Assembly: GCA_947476285.1 (NCBI GenBank)
Contig: CANJPU010000002.1
Span: 1 to 64,000, forward strand
Length of the DNA stretch: 64,000 nucleotides
Direction of reading: 5' to 3'
From: Comamonadaceae bacterium
Lineage (GTDB): Bacteria; Pseudomonadota; Gammaproteobacteria; Burkholderiales; Burkholderiaceae_C
Shown here in pieces: positions 18,498 to 27,346 of the stretch. Made by a program: the position numbers and the translations under genes. How positions within the stretch are numbered: position 1 is the stretch's first letter; every line of letters starts with the position of its first letter. The notes under the pieces are model-generated. The model saw only the letters and a program-made list of their open reading frames with translations, did no database searches and was not told where the DNA came from.

Positions 18498-19901
18498 ATG
18501 TCTGCCACTTCGGTTCAACGCCGCTACCTCAATCCTCGCCTGGAGTCCCTGAAGAAAGAGGATGTGAAGGCGCTGCAGTTCGTGCTGCTCAAGCGCCAGT
18601 TGGAGCATGTGGCCGCAAGCAATCCGTTCTATCAGGAGCTGTTTCGCAGCCATGGCGTCAAGCTCGATCGCATCCGCTCCTTGCGCGATTTTCAGCAAGC
18701 GGTGCCGCTCATCGACAAGAAGACGCTGATGCAAGATCAACAGGCTCGCCCGCCCTACGGCACGCGCCTGGGCATCGATGAGCGTGACATCGGCCAGGTG
18801 TTCGTCACCAGCGGTACATCTGGCCTGGGCCAGGAAAACCACGCGATGACGCATCAGGACCTGGAGATGTCCAGCAGTTGCTTTAGCTACCAGTGCTACT
18901 GGGCAGGCTTGCTGCCGGGCGACAGAGTGTTCCAGACGTTTCCGGTGGCGCTGCAAAGCGGTGGCGTGCGCGGGCGCAGAGTGATGGAGAAGTTCGGCCT
19001 CAATGTGTTCCAGGTCTCCATCTACGACACCCACACCAAGTTGGACTACATGCGCCGTTATTCGCCCCATGCCTTTGTGGCGGCGCCGGCCTATCTGACC
19101 CGGCTGGCCGCAGTGTGCGTCGAGATGGGCATGGAGCCCAGGCGCGATCTGCCTGATCTCAAGACCATCCTCATCACTGGCGGCGCCTACTCGGTCGATT
19201 GGGCGCAGCAGATGAAAACCTTCTGGGGTGTCTCGCTCACAGAATGGTACGGCAGCACCCAAAGCGGCACCAGCCAATGCTTCACCTGCGAGGACGGTGT
19301 GCTGCATGCGGATGGACGCCGCGGCCTGATGCACAACATGGATCACCGCGTGTTGCTTGAAGTGGTGAACCCGCAGACGTTGGAGCCCGTGGCCGAGGGC
19401 GAAGAGGGCGATGCAATCGTCACCAGCCTGTTTCGCAAAGCCTCGCCCATGATCCGCTTTCGCACCTATGACAAGGTGCGCTACTTGCCGGCGGGCCATT
19501 GCGCATGCGGCAGGCCCTTCGATGGCATTGAGTCGGGCACGGTCTCGCGCTACGACGACATGCTCAAGCTGCGCGGCGTCAACACCTGGCCCGAGACCAT
19601 AGACGCTGCGGTGTTCTCCTTCCCCGAGGTGGAGGAATACGCAGGCCGCGTCTTTGTGAGCGAGCGCGGCACCGAAGAAGTCATCGTACGGGTGGAGCTA
19701 AAGCCGAGCTTGCGGCCAGCCACGCAGGACGCGTGTGGCAATTTGCTGCAAGCCATCAGCGCGCTGCTGCGCGAGCGCACCGGCCTGCGCATGGACGTGC
19801 AAGAGGCAGCGCATGAATCCTTGCCGCGATTTACCTTCAAGGTCCGCCGCTGGACCGATGAGCGCCAGACCGACCGCAAGGTCGTCACCTACACCGAATA
19901 G
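18498..19901 (+). CDS. PaaK-like (phenylacetate-CoA ligase family) AMP-forming ligase (467 aa)
   Basis: Start at 18498 after AAGGAAACC. The N-terminal LNPRLESLKKEDVKALQ and NPFYQE stretches, P-loop VFVTSGTSG, YGSTQSG and RYDDMLKLRGVNTWP are the ordered landmarks of the PaaK branch. The usual lysine of the P-loop is absent, as is common in this branch. It would activate a carboxylic acid to its CoA ester. It lies between the Bug receptor and an ACAD. Confidence 0.87.
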   Translation: MSATSVQRRYLNPRLESLKKEDVKALQFVLLKRQLEHVAASNPFYQELFRSHGVKLDRIRSLRDFQQAVPLIDKKTLMQDQQARPPYGTRLGIDERDIGQVFVTSGTSGLGQENHAMTHQDLEMSSSCFSYQCYWAGLLPGDRVFQTFPVALQSGGVRGRRVMEKFGLNVFQVSIYDTHTKLDYMRRYSPHAFVAAPAYLTRLAAVCVEMGMEPRRDLPDLKTILITGGAYSVDWAQQMKTFWGVSLTEWYGSTQSGTSQCFTCEDGVLHADGRRGLMHNMDHRVLLEVVNPQTLEPVAEGEEGDAIVTSLFRKASPMIRFRTYDKVRYLPAGHCACGRPFDGIESGTVSRYDDMLKLRGVNTWPETIDAAVFSFPEVEEYAGRVFVSERGTEEVIVRVELKPSLRPATQDACGNLLQAISALLRERTGLRMDVQEAAHESLPRFTFKVRRWTDERQTDRKVVTYTE

Positions 19902-19916
19902 ACGAAAGAGCTTCAC

Positions 19917-21089
19917 ATGGACAATTCAATACCCAGCGAGTACCTTGAAATCAAACGCATCGCGCGCCGCTTTGTGGACACGGAACTGGTGCCGCTGGAA
20001 GCTGAGATCGAGCGCACTGGCAGCGTCGCGCGTGAGTTGCGCAAGCCCCTGATGCGCAAGTATGCGCAGCTTGGACTGCGCGGCCTGAGCATGCCCACAC
20101 AGTACGGCGGCGCCGGTCTTGGTGTGCTGGCGCATTGCCTGCTGGGCGAGGCAGAGGCGCGGGCACTGGATGCCTTCCAGTTCATTTTTCGCGGTGGCGA
20201 TCCGCTGCTGGCGCATGCCGCCTCAGAAGAGTTGAAACAGCGCTATTTGGTGCCATTGATTCGCGGAGATGTGGAGCACTGCGTTGCGCTCACCGAGCCG
20301 GGCGCCGGATCGGACGCCGGTGCGATTCAAACCCTGGCCACCCGAACCGATGGCGGCTTCTTGCTCAATGGTGCCAAGCATTTCATCAGCAACGCCGAGT
20401 ACGCTGACTTTGCCGTGCTGTTTGCAGTGACCAACCGCAGCCTGGGTTCGGGCCGGGGCATCAGCGCCTTTGTGGTTGACATGAATTCGCCCGGCCTCAA
20501 GCTGGGTCGCAGGCAGGTGATGATGGGTCGTCAGGGTTGGCACCAGAGTGAGATTTTCTTGCAAGACTGCTTCGTTCCGGCCGACCACCTCATCGGCGCG
20601 GTTGACCAGGGCTTTGAGTTGGCCAAGCGCTTTTTGGCGGGCACACGCATCGTCACCGCCGGTGCCAACTGCATCGGCGTGGCCGAGCAGTGCCTGGAGC
20701 TGAGCCTGGAATACGCGAAGCAGCGGCGCACCTTCGGCAAGACCATCATCAATCATCAGGCGGTGCAGTTCATGCTGGCCGACATGGTGACCGACCTTCA
20801 CACCGCGCGCCTGCTGGTGTATGACGCAGCCGCTTCGGTGGACCGCGGCGAGTCGCCCATGCCCAAGGCGTCGATGGTCAAGCTCTTCACCTCCGAGATG
20901 GTGGGCCGTGCGGCCGACAGCGCGGTGCAAATCCACGGTGGCATGGGTTATTGCCGCGAGTTGCCGATCGAGCGCATCTACCGCGATGCCCGGGTCTGGC
21001 GTATCGTGGACGGCACATCGGAGATCCAGCGCCAGATGATTGGCGGATGGCTGGACCGCCATGGCGCCGATCAGTTTCTGATGAAGTAG
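19917..21089 (+). CDS. Acyl-CoA dehydrogenase (390 aa)
   Basis: ALTEPGAGSDAGAI and FISNAEYADFAVLF mark the flavin/substrate region, RRTFGKTIINHQ and QIHGGMGYCREL the C-domain. The position of the classical catalytic Glu is Asp365 (VDGTSEIQR). Start at 19917 follows AAAGAG and is 15 bp after the ligase stop. Given the adjacent 4Fe-4S protein, electrons might reach a special acceptor in addition to ETF; that is speculation. Confidence 0.92.
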   Translation: MDNSIPSEYLEIKRIARRFVDTELVPLEAEIERTGSVARELRKPLMRKYAQLGLRGLSMPTQYGGAGLGVLAHCLLGEAEARALDAFQFIFRGGDPLLAHAASEELKQRYLVPLIRGDVEHCVALTEPGAGSDAGAIQTLATRTDGGFLLNGAKHFISNAEYADFAVLFAVTNRSLGSGRGISAFVVDMNSPGLKLGRRQVMMGRQGWHQSEIFLQDCFVPADHLIGAVDQGFELAKRFLAGTRIVTAGANCIGVAEQCLELSLEYAKQRRTFGKTIINHQAVQFMLADMVTDLHTARLLVYDAAASVDRGESPMPKASMVKLFTSEMVGRAADSAVQIHGGMGYCRELPIERIYRDARVWRIVDGTSEIQRQMIGGWLDRHGADQFLMK

Positions 21090-21106
21090 GCAAGCAGAAA
21101 GCTCAG

Positions 21107-21289
21107 ATGAACGACGACAAGTTGACGCAGGAGATCGCCCTGGTGCGCCAGGCCAGCGCACTGATCGACCAGCTCGTGGATAGCGAAAACCTGCTGGTGC
21201 GGGTGGAAGCGCGGCGCATCCGGGACATCATCAGCGACCTGCTTTTCGAGATCGACTTTCCGCTTCCTGATCGCGGTGAACACGGATGA
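21107..21289 (+). CDS. Small helical protein of unknown function (60 aa)
   Basis: It starts at ATG 21107 with AGAAAG upstream and its stop overlaps the start of the 4Fe-4S gene (ATGA). It is charged and predicted to be all-helical (TQEIALVRQASALIDQLVDS, then VEARRIRDIISDLLFEID), like a small subunit or adaptor. The tight spacing on both sides supports a real gene translated with its partner. No homologue is recognised. Confidence 0.6.
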   Translation: MNDDKLTQEIALVRQASALIDQLVDSENLLVRVEARRIRDIISDLLFEIDFPLPDRGEHG

Positions 21290-22428
21290 CCCAATCGCGC
21301 GATCCGCAGGGCGACCATGCGCAACTGTATGCGCAGCTCTTCGCGCATTACGACCGTGCGCCCATTCGGGTGCCAGACCATCCGGCCACGCATGAAATTC
21401 TTCGCCTGCTTTACACGCCGCACAAGGCGAGACTGGCCCTGAAGTTGCCGCTGGTTTCGCGTGGCCGCGTCAGCCCCGGCGAGTTGCTCGATGGTGCGAC
21501 CGAGCCTGCGTCAGAATTACTTGCCACCCTGGACGAGATGATCGACCAAGGCCTGGTGTTGGCCAGCGGGCGTGAGGACAAACCGTATCGGGCGCTGTGG
21601 GATTTCTTCTTTCTCATGACTGACGTGATCTTCGCGCGCCTGGAGGACACGCCGCTGCAGGCGCAACTAGGGCGCTTGCGTGAACAGCTTTGGCAGGCCG
21701 GCTGGTCGCATCAGATATTTTCATCGGCCTATCCCTTTGTGCGGGTGCTGCCCTATGAGGCTCAGATCGATGGTCAACAGGCGGTGCTCGATCACGAGCG
21801 AGCCACCCACATCCTGGAGCAGGCCGACGCCATTGCCCTGACCAGCAATGCCTGCCATGTGGCGGCGCAGCAGTCTGGCAGCCCGGCACTCAAGGCCTGC
21901 CCGCCGGCATCGGCTGGGTATTTTTGCCTCAATGCCTCGGCGCACTATTTCGTGCGCTACCGTGGCGCGCGCTATGTGGCGCTCGATGAGGCCAAGGCCA
22001 TGGTTGCGGCTTCGTCTGCGGCAGGGCTGGTGCTCACCGCCATGAACCAACGCGAACGGGTGTCCAACATCTGCCTGTGCTCGCCTGACTCCTGCATTCA
22101 CTTTCGTGAGCTTCGCGATGCTGGCAATTCGGCTGCGATTGCAGTGTCGGGCTACACACCGCAGATTGTTCACAGCGCCTGCAACGCCTGCGGTGATTGT
22201 GTAGCGGCCTGTCCGACTTCGGCACTGCTCAAGATACCGCAAGCTGGTCAGAACGGCGGGGGCGCTGGGCAATCGCTTGGTTTGCTGCAAGACAAGTGCG
22301 TGGGCTGCGGGCTTTGCGCGGCCGCCTGCACCCCGGGTGCGATCAGCATGCGGCGCAGCTGCGAGATGCCGGTGGAGCGCACCGGCGCCGACGCGTGGCG
22401 CGCATTCGAAGAGCAGCGCAGGTGGTAG
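21286..22428 (+). CDS. Winged-helix/4Fe-4S dicluster protein (380 aa)
   Basis: Two ferredoxin-type motifs at the C-terminus, C299-C302-C305-C309 and C338-C341-C344-C348, should hold two [4Fe-4S] clusters. The N-terminal 100 residues look like a small winged-helix-type domain (SPGELLDGATEPASELLATL, then IDQGLVL). The middle contains further cysteines, C190, C205, C214 and C263, C265, C270, which could bind another metal centre. This layout recalls proteins of strict anaerobes more than typical aerobic ACAD operons. A role in electron transfer with the ACAD is inferred from the operon only. Confidence 0.75.
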   Translation: MTQSRDPQGDHAQLYAQLFAHYDRAPIRVPDHPATHEILRLLYTPHKARLALKLPLVSRGRVSPGELLDGATEPASELLATLDEMIDQGLVLASGREDKPYRALWDFFFLMTDVIFARLEDTPLQAQLGRLREQLWQAGWSHQIFSSAYPFVRVLPYEAQIDGQQAVLDHERATHILEQADAIALTSNACHVAAQQSGSPALKACPPASAGYFCLNASAHYFVRYRGARYVALDEAKAMVAASSAAGLVLTAMNQRERVSNICLCSPDSCIHFRELRDAGNSAAIAVSGYTPQIVHSACNACGDCVAACPTSALLKIPQAGQNGGGAGQSLGLLQDKCVGCGLCAAACTPGAISMRRSCEMPVERTGADAWRAFEEQRRW

Positions 22429-22447
22429 CCCAAACCAAAGGTGAAAC

Positions 22448-23251
22448 ATGACGACTGAACAAACTGTGCTGGTGGAAAAACGTGACCATGTTTACTTGGT
22501 CACGCTCAATCGCCCCGAGCGGCTCAATGCCTTCGATCAGGCCACGATGGTGAACATGTACACCACCTTCGAATCCATCGCCGACGATCCGCAGTGCCGT
22601 GCGCTGGTGCTCACCGGTGCAGGCGGCAATTTCTCTGCGGGGGGAGACGTGCGCGGGCTGGGGCTGGGCGAATCGATGGCCAAGCAGCCCACCATCACGC
22701 TCATGGAAAACATGCGGCGCTTTCAACATCGTCTGCAGATGTCAATTGCCAACCTGCCCATGCCCACCATCGCGGCGATTGAGGGCGTGGCCATCAGCGG
22801 CGGGCTGGATCTGGCCTTGTGCTGCGACATGCGCATCAGTGCCGCGGGCGCGCGAATTTGCGAGAACTACTCCCGCCTGGGTCTGGTGCCGGGCAATGGG
22901 GGCTGCTTTCTCTTGTCCGCCATCATCGGCCCGGCCAAGGCAGCCGAGTTGGTGTTCACCGGCAAAACCATCAATGGCAAGGATGCCCTGGCCTTGGGGC
23001 TGGTCACGCATTTGGCGGACGATGGCGGCGCACTGGCCGCCGCACTGACTCTGGCCGAGGCCATCGCGGCGAACGCACCCATCGCGGTGCGCTTTGCCAA
23101 GGAACTTTTGATGAGCGAGCATCGCGCCAAGCTGCAAACACACTTGCAGCAGGTGGGCCCGCTGGTGAGCATGCTGCAGCAAACGGCCGATCATGCGGAG
23201 GGCGCGTTGGCAATACGCGAGAAGCGCAAGCCGCGTTTCACTGGGGTCTAA
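22448..23251 (+). CDS. Enoyl-CoA hydratase/isomerase family protein (267 aa)
   Basis: FSAGGDVRGLGLG (62-74) and AISGGLDLALCCD (115-127) form the CoA/oxyanion loops. At the two catalytic positions an Asp (D121) and a Tyr replace the usual glutamates, so the reaction may not be simple hydration. Last gene of the operon from 17457; its stop codon overlaps, by 4 bp, the stop of the converging CoA-transferase gene. Confidence 0.87.
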   Translation: MTTEQTVLVEKRDHVYLVTLNRPERLNAFDQATMVNMYTTFESIADDPQCRALVLTGAGGNFSAGGDVRGLGLGESMAKQPTITLMENMRRFQHRLQMSIANLPMPTIAAIEGVAISGGLDLALCCDMRISAAGARICENYSRLGLVPGNGGCFLLSAIIGPAKAAELVFTGKTINGKDALALGLVTHLADDGGALAAALTLAEAIAANAPIAVRFAKELLMSEHRAKLQTHLQQVGPLVSMLQQTADHAEGALAIREKRKPRFTGV

Positions 23252-24123
23252 CAACCCGCGTCGTTCAGCAGACTGGCAAATTTGGCATGCAGAATGTCTT
23301 GCGCCGGCTCATTGCGGGCCAGTGCTTCGATGTGGGCCAGCCGCTGCTCTCCACTGTATAGCTCCAGGTCACGCAAAGAATGGGGGTCTATGTCCTGGCG
23401 CAGCACCTTGAGTTGATGCGGGGTCAGGCCGACGAAATCTTCTAGTGTGTCGGGAAAGCGCAGGTCAAACGAAGTCCGGTCTTTCAATTGCTCCCGCGTG
23501 GCGCCGGGCATCAGGCTTTTCACCTCCATCGCGCCGTCCACACCAAAGCCCAGCACGGCCAGATCGGTGATGATGAGTTTGAGATTCGCGCCTTCGTCCA
23601 CGCCGGGCGCGCTGATGAAATCGACCTTGTCGACGAAGCAGCTTCTGTCGTGCCGCGGCACATACATATACACCGCTGACTCCACCGGCACACCGTCGGG
23701 CAGCCCGGCGGCGCCGGGCAGGCGAACCACAGGCTTGTCGTAGGGGCCTATCACCACATTGTTGCTGCGCCCCCTGCTGTCTACCTGTGCGGGCCGCAAG
23801 AACTCGCGCCACTTACCCTTCTGGCCAGGCAGATAGGCGGGCAGGTAAGACCCATTGACGTCCCAATAGGTAAAGCGTGCCAGGCCCCGGCGCAGGGTTT
23901 CGAATTCATAGTCGGCCAGAGAGAGCGCATGCGCCTGTGCGACAAACACATTGCCCACCGGGCACAGGCGCAGCACGCCGCGCGCATGCGTGGCCTGGGC
24001 CAACATGTAGGCGGAAGTGGGAAGAAAAGTGCCAATGCCTTCGAGCACCACGTCACCATCGCCGATTTCATTGGCGATCACCGCAACCATGTTTTCCGCC
24101 ACGGTGGTTTCAAGGCTGGACAT
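23248..24123 (-). CDS. Family I CoA transferase, subunit B-like (291 aa)
   Basis: Glutaconate CoA-transferase beta-type subunit: GDVVLEGIGTFLP (24-35) is the conserved GxGxxxP region and AYMLAQATHA follows. The start at 24123 has GGAGGACC upstream and lies 14 bp inside the end of the subunit A gene, which implies translational coupling. As a pair with 24110-24997 it would transfer CoA between acids, or, like the related IpdAB proteins of steroid degraders, hydrolytically open a ring; sequence alone does not decide. Confidence 0.82.
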   Translation of the reverse strand: MSSLETTVAENMVAVIANEIGDGDVVLEGIGTFLPTSAYMLAQATHARGVLRLCPVGNVFVAQAHALSLADYEFETLRRGLARFTYWDVNGSYLPAYLPGQKGKWREFLRPAQVDSRGRSNNVVIGPYDKPVVRLPGAAGLPDGVPVESAVYMYVPRHDRSCFVDKVDFISAPGVDEGANLKLIITDLAVLGFGVDGAMEVKSLMPGATREQLKDRTSFDLRFPDTLEDFVGLTPHQLKVLRQDIDPHSLRDLELYSGEQRLAHIEALARNEPAQDILHAKFASLLNDAGC

Positions 24124-24997
24124 GGCGGTCCTCCAGAATGCGGCGGATGTATTGCTGGGGTGAATCGCAGCCAAATACATGGCGATCCAGATACGCCTGC
24201 GCCTGCTGCTTGCGTATGGCGCGCAGGTAGCGCGTGATGTGCACCACGTCAACCGGATAGTCGGGGTAGCAACTGGTGGGATGGGCGCCACCGGGCAGGT
24301 GCACCACCGCATGCACCATGAATGAGACCACGCCCGCGCCGCCTTGCGCTGCCTGGATCTCCTGAGTGCTGACGATGCGCTCGGCGGTGACGATGGTGGT
24401 CTGCGCGGCCATGGCCATTTGCGCGTCCACGCAGTATTGCCCGCCCAGCCAGGCGTTGCCCTGTTCATCGCACAGCGGTGCATGAATCACCGCCACCCGT
24501 GGCGCCACGGCAGGAAACCAGGTGAGCATCTGGCCGGTGACGGGGCAGGGCGCCCGCTTGAAGTCGGGCCTGATCTTGAAATAGTCGGTGCCTGCATCGG
24601 CCTCGTAGGAGGGCAGGTAGGGCACGCGCATCAGGCTGGCCTGCAAGCCGATGGCGATGGAATATTCGGTTTCTTCGATGATGCGGATGCGGCCTTGTTC
24701 CGTGGCCCGGCGCAGCAAGGGTGTGAGGCCCAGGTACTCCAGCCCGAAGTAGCAGGTGCGAATCTCGGCAAGCATGTCGGCCGCGGCCATCAACTCAGCG
24801 TCAAACGAGCTGGTAAAGCCCAGCAGGCCCAGATTTTTCACGCCCGAGCGAGCGAGCGCGCGGATGAAGCCCATGGGCTTGCGGTACATGGTCATGCCGC
24901 CAATGCCAAGCAGATCGCCCTCTTGCACCAGGCTCACCGCGTCCGGCAGCGCCATCAGCTTGCTGGGGGGCGATGCGCCTTGCGTCTGCGGGCTCAC
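24110..24997 (-). CDS. Family I CoA transferase, subunit A-like (295 aa)
   Basis: Opens with LGIGGMTMYRKPMGFIRAL (30-48), like the alpha subunit of glutaconate CoA-transferase and of IpdA. E111 (ETEYSIAIGLQA) lies where IpdA carries its functional Glu as I remember that alignment. The GTG start overlaps the stop of the acyl-CoA ligase (GTGA). Second gene of the tetR-ligase-CoA transferase operon. Confidence 0.82.
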   Translation of the reverse strand: MSPQTQGASPPSKLMALPDAVSLVQEGDLLGIGGMTMYRKPMGFIRALARSGVKNLGLLGFTSSFDAELMAAADMLAEIRTCYFGLEYLGLTPLLRRATEQGRIRIIEETEYSIAIGLQASLMRVPYLPSYEADAGTDYFKIRPDFKRAPCPVTGQMLTWFPAVAPRVAVIHAPLCDEQGNAWLGGQYCVDAQMAMAAQTTIVTAERIVSTQEIQAAQGGAGVVSFMVHAVVHLPGGAHPTSCYPDYPVDVVHITRYLRAIRKQQAQAYLDRHVFGCDSPQQYIRRILEDRHVQP

Positions 24998-26592
24998 CGT
25001 TTCACCACGATGCCTGCCCGTTCGCGGTCCCAGACCTGCTTGAGGTCTTGTTCAGCGCGGGCTTTGAGTTTGTATTTCTCGACCTTCTCGGTCATGGTCT
25101 TGGGCAATTGGGGCACAAACTCAATGAAGCGCGGCACCATGTAGTAGGCCATGTTCTCGCTGCAGTGGGCGATCAGGGCGGCCTGCGAGAGCTGCGCATT
25201 GTCGTGCAGCACCACGCTCACCATGACTTCATCTTCGCTGTACTCGGAGCTGATGGGGAAGGCCGCCACATCCAGCACCGCAGGATGCTTGAGGATGATC
25301 TGCTCAACTTCGAATGAGGAGATGTTCTCGCCGCGCCGGCGGATGGCGTCCTTTTTGCGGTCTACAAAATAGAAGTAGCCGTCTTCGTCCACATAGCCGC
25401 GGTCGCCCGTGTGGAACCAGAGGTTTTGAAATGTGCGAACCGTGGCGTCCGGCATGTTGTAGTAACCCTGCGCGTAATGCCAAGGCATTTCTGAGCGCAC
25501 CAGCACTTCGCCGGTCTGGCCTGGCGGCAGGGCGAAATCGTCATCGTCCACGATGCGAATTTGCGTGTGCTCGCAAGGCCGCCCAGACGATGCCCATTTA
25601 TCAGGCCGGTCGTCGTCGCGGGTTGCGGTGATCATGCCCACGTCGCTCATGGCATACACCGAGGTGAACTTGATTCCGAATCGCTCCTGGAAGGCTTGAT
25701 AGAACTGCTTGGGTGTGGGCACCACCATCACCTGGCGCACCTTGTGGTCGCGGTCGCGCGCGTCGGGCGGGCGGCCCCAGAGAAAATTGGTCATCGCGCC
25801 CAGCGAGTTGAATTGGGTCACCCCTTGGCTGCGAATTTCGTCCCAGAAAGAGCTGGCCGAAAAGCGCCGGGACAGCACCACCGACGCATCGGCCACCAGG
25901 GCGGGCAGCACACTGCAAAGCCAGGCATTGCCATGGAACAGCGGCAGGCAGACATAGAGCACATCGTCGCTGCGGTAGCCAAAGCTTTGCGTCAGGCTCC
26001 AGCCGCAACTGAGCGCATGCGCGTGAGTGGAAATGGTGCCCTTGGAGGGGCCAGTTGTGCCCGAGGTATAGAGCAGTGCATGCAGATCGCAAAAGCGCAC
26101 TTCGACCTTGATGGTGTCATCGGGGGCTTGCAGCAGTTGGTCAAACTCGATGCATCCGGCCTGATCGGCCTGCGCGCCTTCGGTGAGCGTAATCACCTGC
26201 TTGAGCTTGGGCGTGAGCGCTGCGACGGCCTGCACCCGCTGGTGCAAGGCGGCATCGACAATCAGCATGCGTGCGTCCGATTGGTCCAGGTAGTAGGCCA
26301 GCAACTGGCCCTTGGCGGCGGTGTTGATCGGCACGGCCACCACGCCCAGCTTGGCCAGGGCGAAATAGATCAGGATGACCTCTGGCTTGTTGTCCAGCAT
26401 GAAGGCCACATGCGCGCCTTTGCCGATGCCCAGTGACTGGATGCCGTTGGCGATGCGGTTGGACAGCAGATCGACTTCACGGTAGGAGTAACTGCGGCCC
26501 TCGAACTGAATGAATGTGCGCTCACCGTGCAGGGCTGCCTTTTCGGACAGCACCTGGCCGAGCACGCGGTCGCGCATGGGGTGTGGCTTCAT
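24994..26592 (-). CDS. AMP-forming acyl-CoA synthetase, CaiC/FadD-like (532 aa)
   Basis: ANL-family ligase: P-loop LLYTSGTTGPSKG, later YAMSDVG, WFHTGDRGYVDEDGYFYF and the hinge DRKKDAIRRRGENISS. The C-terminal catalytic lysine region is TEKVEKYKLK. The ATG at 26592 overlaps the tetR stop (ATGA), so the regulator and ligase are co-transcribed; an ATG five codons on is an alternative. It activates a carboxylic acid, probably the substrate or an intermediate of the surrounding pathway. Confidence 0.92.
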   Translation of the reverse strand: MKPHPMRDRVLGQVLSEKAALHGERTFIQFEGRSYSYREVDLLSNRIANGIQSLGIGKGAHVAFMLDNKPEVILIYFALAKLGVVAVPINTAAKGQLLAYYLDQSDARMLIVDAALHQRVQAVAALTPKLKQVITLTEGAQADQAGCIEFDQLLQAPDDTIKVEVRFCDLHALLYTSGTTGPSKGTISTHAHALSCGWSLTQSFGYRSDDVLYVCLPLFHGNAWLCSVLPALVADASVVLSRRFSASSFWDEIRSQGVTQFNSLGAMTNFLWGRPPDARDRDHKVRQVMVVPTPKQFYQAFQERFGIKFTSVYAMSDVGMITATRDDDRPDKWASSGRPCEHTQIRIVDDDDFALPPGQTGEVLVRSEMPWHYAQGYYNMPDATVRTFQNLWFHTGDRGYVDEDGYFYFVDRKKDAIRRRGENISSFEVEQIILKHPAVLDVAAFPISSEYSEDEVMVSVVLHDNAQLSQAALIAHCSENMAYYMVPRFIEFVPQLPKTMTEKVEKYKLKARAEQDLKQVWDRERAGIVVKR

Positions 26593-27269
26593 GTGGGGTG
26601 TGCGGCAATGCTGCGCGTGGCAATCTTGACCAGAGACTCTGCCACCTGCGTGGCCGACCACTCGCCGCCATCGCGGTACCACTTGGGCACCCAGTTGACG
26701 GCGCCCAGCAGCGCGAACACCGCCAGCTTGGCATCGCACGGGGCGATGCTGCCGTCTTCCATGCCTTCTTTGATCAGGTTGCGGTAACGCTGCTCAGCCT
26801 GGTCGCGGCGCTTGACCACCAGGCGCGACTGCTCGGGTAGCAGGGCGTTTTCCTCCAGCAGCACCACCGGGTGGCCCAACTCGCCGATGAGGTCTTCCAA
26901 GTAGCCCTTCAATGCGATCTGAATTTTCTCCAGCCCGTTTCTGCCCATGCGCTCGCCGCGATCGAGGTTGGCAAAACTCGAATCCATGGCCAGGTTAAAG
27001 CTTTCGAACAGCAACTCGTGCTTGCTGGGCACATAGCGGTACAGCGCGGCCTTGGTCACGCCAAGGCGCTGGGCGATGTCGCCCATGGATGTGCCGTGAA
27101 AGCCGGCGCGGTTGAAAGAGCGCGCGGCTTCGCGCACGATGGAGCGGCGCTTGATGTCGGTACGCTCTTGCGGCCCCGGCAAGGCCGCGCCCCAGGCCTG
27201 TGTTTTGGGCTCGGGCTCGGGTTTGCTGCGGGCGCTCTTGCGGCGCGTCTTAGGTGATTGTTCTGCCAT
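26589..27269 (-). CDS. TetR-family regulator (226 aa)
   Basis: After a basic, disordered N-terminus (about 36 residues) comes a TetR HTH: IVREAARSFNRAGFHGTSM (44-62), then IAQRLGVTKAALYRYVPSK. The C-terminal ligand domain resembles acyl-CoA-responsive regulators only in general. It is divergent from the thiolase operon across a 77-bp gap holding a 17-bp site that recurs at 17255, so it is probably the local repressor, released by a CoA-ester intermediate. Confidence 0.9.
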   Translation of the reverse strand: MAEQSPKTRRKSARSKPEPEPKTQAWGAALPGPQERTDIKRRSIVREAARSFNRAGFHGTSMGDIAQRLGVTKAALYRYVPSKHELLFESFNLAMDSSFANLDRGERMGRNGLEKIQIALKGYLEDLIGELGHPVVLLEENALLPEQSRLVVKRRDQAEQRYRNLIKEGMEDGSIAPCDAKLAVFALLGAVNWVPKWYRDGGEWSATQVAESLVKIATRSIAAHPT

Positions 27270-27279
27270 TTACCCTGAT

Positions 27280-27306
27280 GGTATAGTTAGGTGTCAAGCT
27301 GGTCAA
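27280..27306 (-). promoter_or_regulatory. Possible tetR promoter
   Basis: On the minus strand TTGACC (27306-27301) is followed after 15 bases by TATACC (27285-27280). The operator begins three bases upstream of the -35, mirroring the arrangement at 17255-17303. A start near 27273 would give an almost leaderless tetR mRNA. Confidence 0.35.
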
Positions 27307-27309
27307 GGT

Positions 27310-27326
27310 AAGTAACCCACCGGTTA
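27310..27326. promoter_or_regulatory. Predicted TetR operator, copy 2
   Basis: AAGTAACCCACCGGTTA contains a perfect inverted repeat TAACC-N4-GGTTA (27313-27326) and ends 20 bp before the thiolase-like gene start, so bound repressor would block both divergent operons. Confidence 0.6.
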
Positions 27327-27346
27327 TTTTAGGTGATTGGAAACCG

